DNA of 34,802 nt from CAMTVQ01 sp947085255 (GTDB lineage: Bacteria > Bacteroidota > Bacteroidia > Sphingobacteriales > Sphingobacteriaceae): contig CAMTVQ010000007.1 in assembly GCA_947085255.1 (NCBI GenBank), positions 1 through 34,802 on the forward strand, read 5' to 3'. A program made the translations under genes and the position numbers. Shown here piece by piece: positions 32,287-34,802 of this stretch (the stretch's first letter is position 1; each line of letters opens with the position of its first letter). The notes beneath the pieces are model-generated. The model had not been told where the DNA came from and ran no database searches. It was given only the letters and a program-made list of their open reading frames with translations.

Positions 32287-34802
32287 CTATTCTATTTTTG
32301 CTATTTTTAACGTACTTACGCCATTAGTAGTTATCAAACGAACAAGGTAATTGCCTATGGCTAAATCCTTATCCAATTGGTATTGGTAGTTACCTGCTAA
32401 TTGTTGCTGGGTATTAACCAAAGTAGCTTGAACCTCGCCCAATAAGTTGATTACTTCTAAAGTGATATTACTTTTTTCCGTCAAGGTGTAAGTAATATTC
32501 AAACTGTTATTAAAAGGATTTGGATAGGCTAACAATGCTAATTCTATCGCATTTACAGCCTTAATACCTGTAGTAGAATTACTAACGTTAAAGCTACGTT
32601 CTACTGGCACAGCAGCGCTTATATTATCATCACCCACTTGCGTAGCACGTACTACTACCGTACCTACATCACCCGTTAATGTAAGCATATTGCCCGTAAT
32701 AGTAGCAGGACCACTTACTATTGCAAAACTGACAGGCAAAGCTCTGCTGCTCGCTGCATTTAATACAAATGGAGCATCATTATTTTTCTTATCCGGTATT
32801 GGATCGAAAGTAATGCTCTGTGCTGCTTTGTTGATAGTTACCGGCACCGTGATAGGAAAAGCTGCATTGTAATTATCATTACCCGCTTGTGAAACGGTAA
32901 GCTGAGTAGTACCAGCACCTACAATAGTAGCCATAGCACCGTTCATGGTAATTACCTTCGTATTGCTACTTGCAATTACTATTGGATTACCTGATGCACC
33001 ACCAGTAATGATAATCGCAAAACCAGCATCACCAAATGTTTTTGGAGCAATGGCACCGATGTTCAATTGCTGATTAGCTTTATTAATCACCAAGCTGCGT
33101 GCTACTGCTGTAGCCGCATTATAATTAGCAGTACCCGCCTGAGATGCAGTAATGGTTACTGTACCCGCTTTGTTGATAGTTACTGTATTACCACTAATAC
33201 TTGCGATAGTAGCATCCGAACTAGTAAATGTAACCGCGTTGCCAGAAGCACCACCTGTAGCTGATAAATCAAAGGCTGCATCACCAAAAGTTTTAGCCTC
33301 TAATGCTGCAAAACTGATGGTTTGATCGGCTTTATTGATAAGCAATGTACGGTCAACCAAAGTAGCTGCATTATAATTTCCATTACCGGCTTGATTAGCC
33401 GTAATAGTTACTGTACCCACTTTTTTGATAGTTACTGTGTTACCACTAATGCTTGCAATAGTTGTATCTGAACTGGTATAAGTAATAGCAGCTCCAGAAC
33501 TTGCTGTTCCACCTAAAGTAAATGCTGCATCACCAAAGGTTTTGCTTGCTAATTCAGCAAAGCTGATAGTTTGATCGGCTTTATTGATAAGCAATGTACG
33601 GTCAACCGTAGTAGCTGCAGTATAATTAGCAGTACCTGCCTGAGCTGCAGTGATGGTTACTGTACCCGCTTTGTTGATAGTTATTGTATTGCCGCTAATG
33701 CTTGCGATGGTTGCATCCGAACTGGTATAAGTAACCGTTGCTCCTGAGCTTGCTGTTCCACTTAAGGTAAATGCTGCATCACCAAAGGTTTTGCTTGCTA
33801 ATTCAGCAAAACTGATGGTTTGATCGGCTTTATTGATAATCAATGTACGGTCAGAAGTAGCTGCATTATAATTAGCAGTACCCGCCTGAGATGCAGTAAT
33901 GGTTACTGTACCCGCTTTGTTGATAGTTACTGTATTTCCGCTAATGCTTGCAATACTTGCATCAGAACTGGTAAATGTAACCGTATTGTCAGAAGCACCA
34001 CCTGTAGCAGATAGTGCAAAGGCTGCATCACCAAAAGTTTTAGCCATTAATGCTGCAAAACTGATGGTTTGATCGGCTTTATTGATAATTAATGTACGGT
34101 CAACCAAAGTAGCTGCATTATAATTAGCAGTACCTGCCTGAGCTGCAGTAATGGTTACTGTACCCGCTTTGTTGATAGTTACTGTATTTCCGCTAATACT
34201 TGCAATGCTTGCATCAGAACTAGTAAATGTAACCGCATTGCCAGAAGCACCGCCTGTAGCTGATAGCACAAAGGCTGCATCACCAAAAGTTTTAGCCGTT
34301 AATGCTGCAAACGTGATGGTTTGATTGGCTTTATTGATAAGCAATGTACGGTCAACCGAAGTAGCTGCATTGTAATTATCATTTCCTGCCTGAGCTGCAG
34401 TAATGGTTACTGTACCAGCTTTGTTGATAGTTACTGTGTTGCCGCTTATGCTTGCTATAGTAGCATCCGAACTAGTAAATATAACTGCATTGCCAGAAGC
34501 ACCGCCTGTAGCAGATAGTGCAAAGGCTGCATCACCAAAAGTTTTAGCCGTTAATGCTGCAAAACTGATGGTTTGATCGGCTTTATTGATAAGCAATGTA
34601 CGGTCAACCGAAGTAGCTGCATTATAATTAGTATTACCTGTTTGATTTGCGGTAATCGTTACCGAACCCACTTTTTTGATAGTTACTGTGTTACCACTAA
34701 TGCTTGCAATAGTTGTATCTGAACTGGTATAAGTAAGCGTAGCTCCTGAACTTGCTGTTCCGGTTAAGTTAAACGCTGCATCGCCAAAGGTTTTAGCTGG
34801 TA
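32287..34802 (-). CDS. T9SS-secreted MBG-repeat protein, partial (5' end beyond the window)
   Basis: The reading frame is open to the right edge, so at least 838 residues of a longer secreted protein are seen; a GTG at 34671 is only an internal valine codon. The body is a row of immunoglobulin-like MBG repeats of about 84 residues (pattern KTFGDAAF.L...TFTSSD.TIASISGN, then AGTVTITA.QAG..NYNAAT). Seven are nearly identical and two nearer the C-terminus have diverged. The last ~75 residues are a type A T9SS sorting domain (AYPNPFNNSLNITYTL...GNYLVRLITTNG...KIAKIE). It is probably a large surface or released adhesin-like protein; no enzyme domain is visible in this part. Confidence 0.9.
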   Translation of the reverse strand, partial: PAKTFGDAAFNLTGTASSGATLTYTSSDTTIASISGNTVTIKKVGSVTITANQTGNTNYNAATSVDRTLLINKADQTISFAALTAKTFGDAAFALSATGGASGNAVIFTSSDATIASISGNTVTINKAGTVTITAAQAGNDNYNAATSVDRTLLINKANQTITFAALTAKTFGDAAFVLSATGGASGNAVTFTSSDASIASISGNTVTINKAGTVTITAAQAGTANYNAATLVDRTLIINKADQTISFAALMAKTFGDAAFALSATGGASDNTVTFTSSDASIASISGNTVTINKAGTVTITASQAGTANYNAATSDRTLIINKADQTISFAELASKTFGDAAFTLSGTASSGATVTYTSSDATIASISGNTITINKAGTVTITAAQAGTANYTAATTVDRTLLINKADQTISFAELASKTFGDAAFTLGGTASSGAAITYTSSDTTIASISGNTVTIKKVGTVTITANQAGNGNYNAATLVDRTLLINKADQTISFAALEAKTFGDAAFDLSATGGASGNAVTFTSSDATIASISGNTVTINKAGTVTITASQAGTANYNAATAVARSLVINKANQQLNIGAIAPKTFGDAGFAIIITGGASGNPIVIASSNTKVITMNGAMATIVGAGTTQLTVSQAGNDNYNAAFPITVPVTINKAAQSITFDPIPDKKNNDAPFVLNAASSRALPVSFAIVSGPATITGNMLTLTGDVGTVVVRATQVGDDNISAAVPVERSFNVSNSTTGIKAVNAIELALLAYPNPFNNSLNITYTLTEKSNITLEVINLLGEVQATLVNTQQQLAGNYQYQLDKDLAIGNYLVRLITTNGVSTLKIAKIE
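33085..34802 (-). repeat. Tandem ~250-bp repeats encoding MBG units
   Basis: The landmark GATAGTTA(C/T)TGT recurs at 33175, 33427, 33676, 33922, 34174, 34426 and 34678, giving unit lengths of 252, 249, 246, 252, 252 and 252 bases. All are multiples of three, so unit gain or loss keeps the frame. Two unit classes alternate, one with GGASGN and one with GTASSGA at the same place. Near-identity at DNA level suggests recent homogenisation. Confidence 0.9.

Noticed and set aside
33067..34518. Cys-rich plus-strand open frames repeated opposite the MBG units
   Set aside because: They are translations of the complement of the repeat array and recur only because the repeat does.
34669..34671. GTG at 34671 as the start of the repeat protein
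   Set aside because: The same frame continues upstream through another repeat unit to the window edge; the GTG is an internal valine codon.
33085..34802. Regular periodicity suggestive of a CRISPR array
   Set aside because: Units are about 250 bases, contiguous and coding, with no spacers.

Overview
The window reads as a chromosomal, mostly core-genome segment of a Bacteroidota bacterium, probably from the Chitinophagales/Sphingobacteriales side (lineage is inference). The evidence is AT-rich coding sequence, weak or absent Shine-Dalgarno sites, several Bacteroidota-type promoters (TTG/TTTG, 19-21 bp, TAnnTTTG), the Bacteroidota form of FabI, the gene order bamD-rpoZ-coaBC-DUF4835-recN, and a type IX secretion sorting domain on a repeat protein at the right edge.

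Layout. 1-423 has no gene. It carries a leftward promoter and leader that look like those of a stable-RNA (perhaps rRNA) operon beyond the left edge, and a duplicated AT-rich element in front of bamD. 424-5412 is a tight rightward run: bamD, rpoZ (omega), coaBC, a DUF4835 exported protein and recN. Then come fabI and an ABC-F ATPase (+), a GH3-family adenylate-forming enzyme and tamB (-), tsaD (+), a soluble acyl-ACP desaturase (-) and a lone trpG/pabA glutaminase (+). 16948-20807 is a leftward operon: a TPR-sensor class III adenylate cyclase, an HD-domain protein and a tandem universal stress protein. An initiator tRNA-fMet lies at 21104-21176 (-); just downstream of it is a broken second copy carrying palindromic repeats. 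Era and Der follow (+), then a very small lipoprotein with its own promoter and terminator, a C-terminal processing protease (-), a MurK-like kinase overlapping murQ (+), and an unknown 188-residue protein. 27818-32097 is a leftward pstS-pstC-pstA-pstB-phoU phosphate operon with a Pho-box-like array in front. The right edge is a partial, repeat-rich T9SS cargo protein built of MBG-like units of about 84 residues.

How the genes fit together. Much of the window is envelope biology: BamD and TamB (outer membrane assembly), FabI and the desaturase (fatty acids), MurK/MurQ (peptidoglycan recycling), a Ctp protease and a T9SS cargo. Translation and ribosome functions are also present (TsaD, Era, Der, ABC-F, tRNA-fMet). 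There is no clear mobile element, phage, CRISPR array or defence island. The most unusual points are the degenerate duplicated tRNA-fMet locus, the cyclase-HD-Usp operon, a CoaBC whose CoaC cysteine position is serine, a TamB whose membrane anchor can only be completed by a non-ATG/GTG/TTG start, an ABC-F protein with a destroyed second Walker A, and the Pho-box-like repeats.
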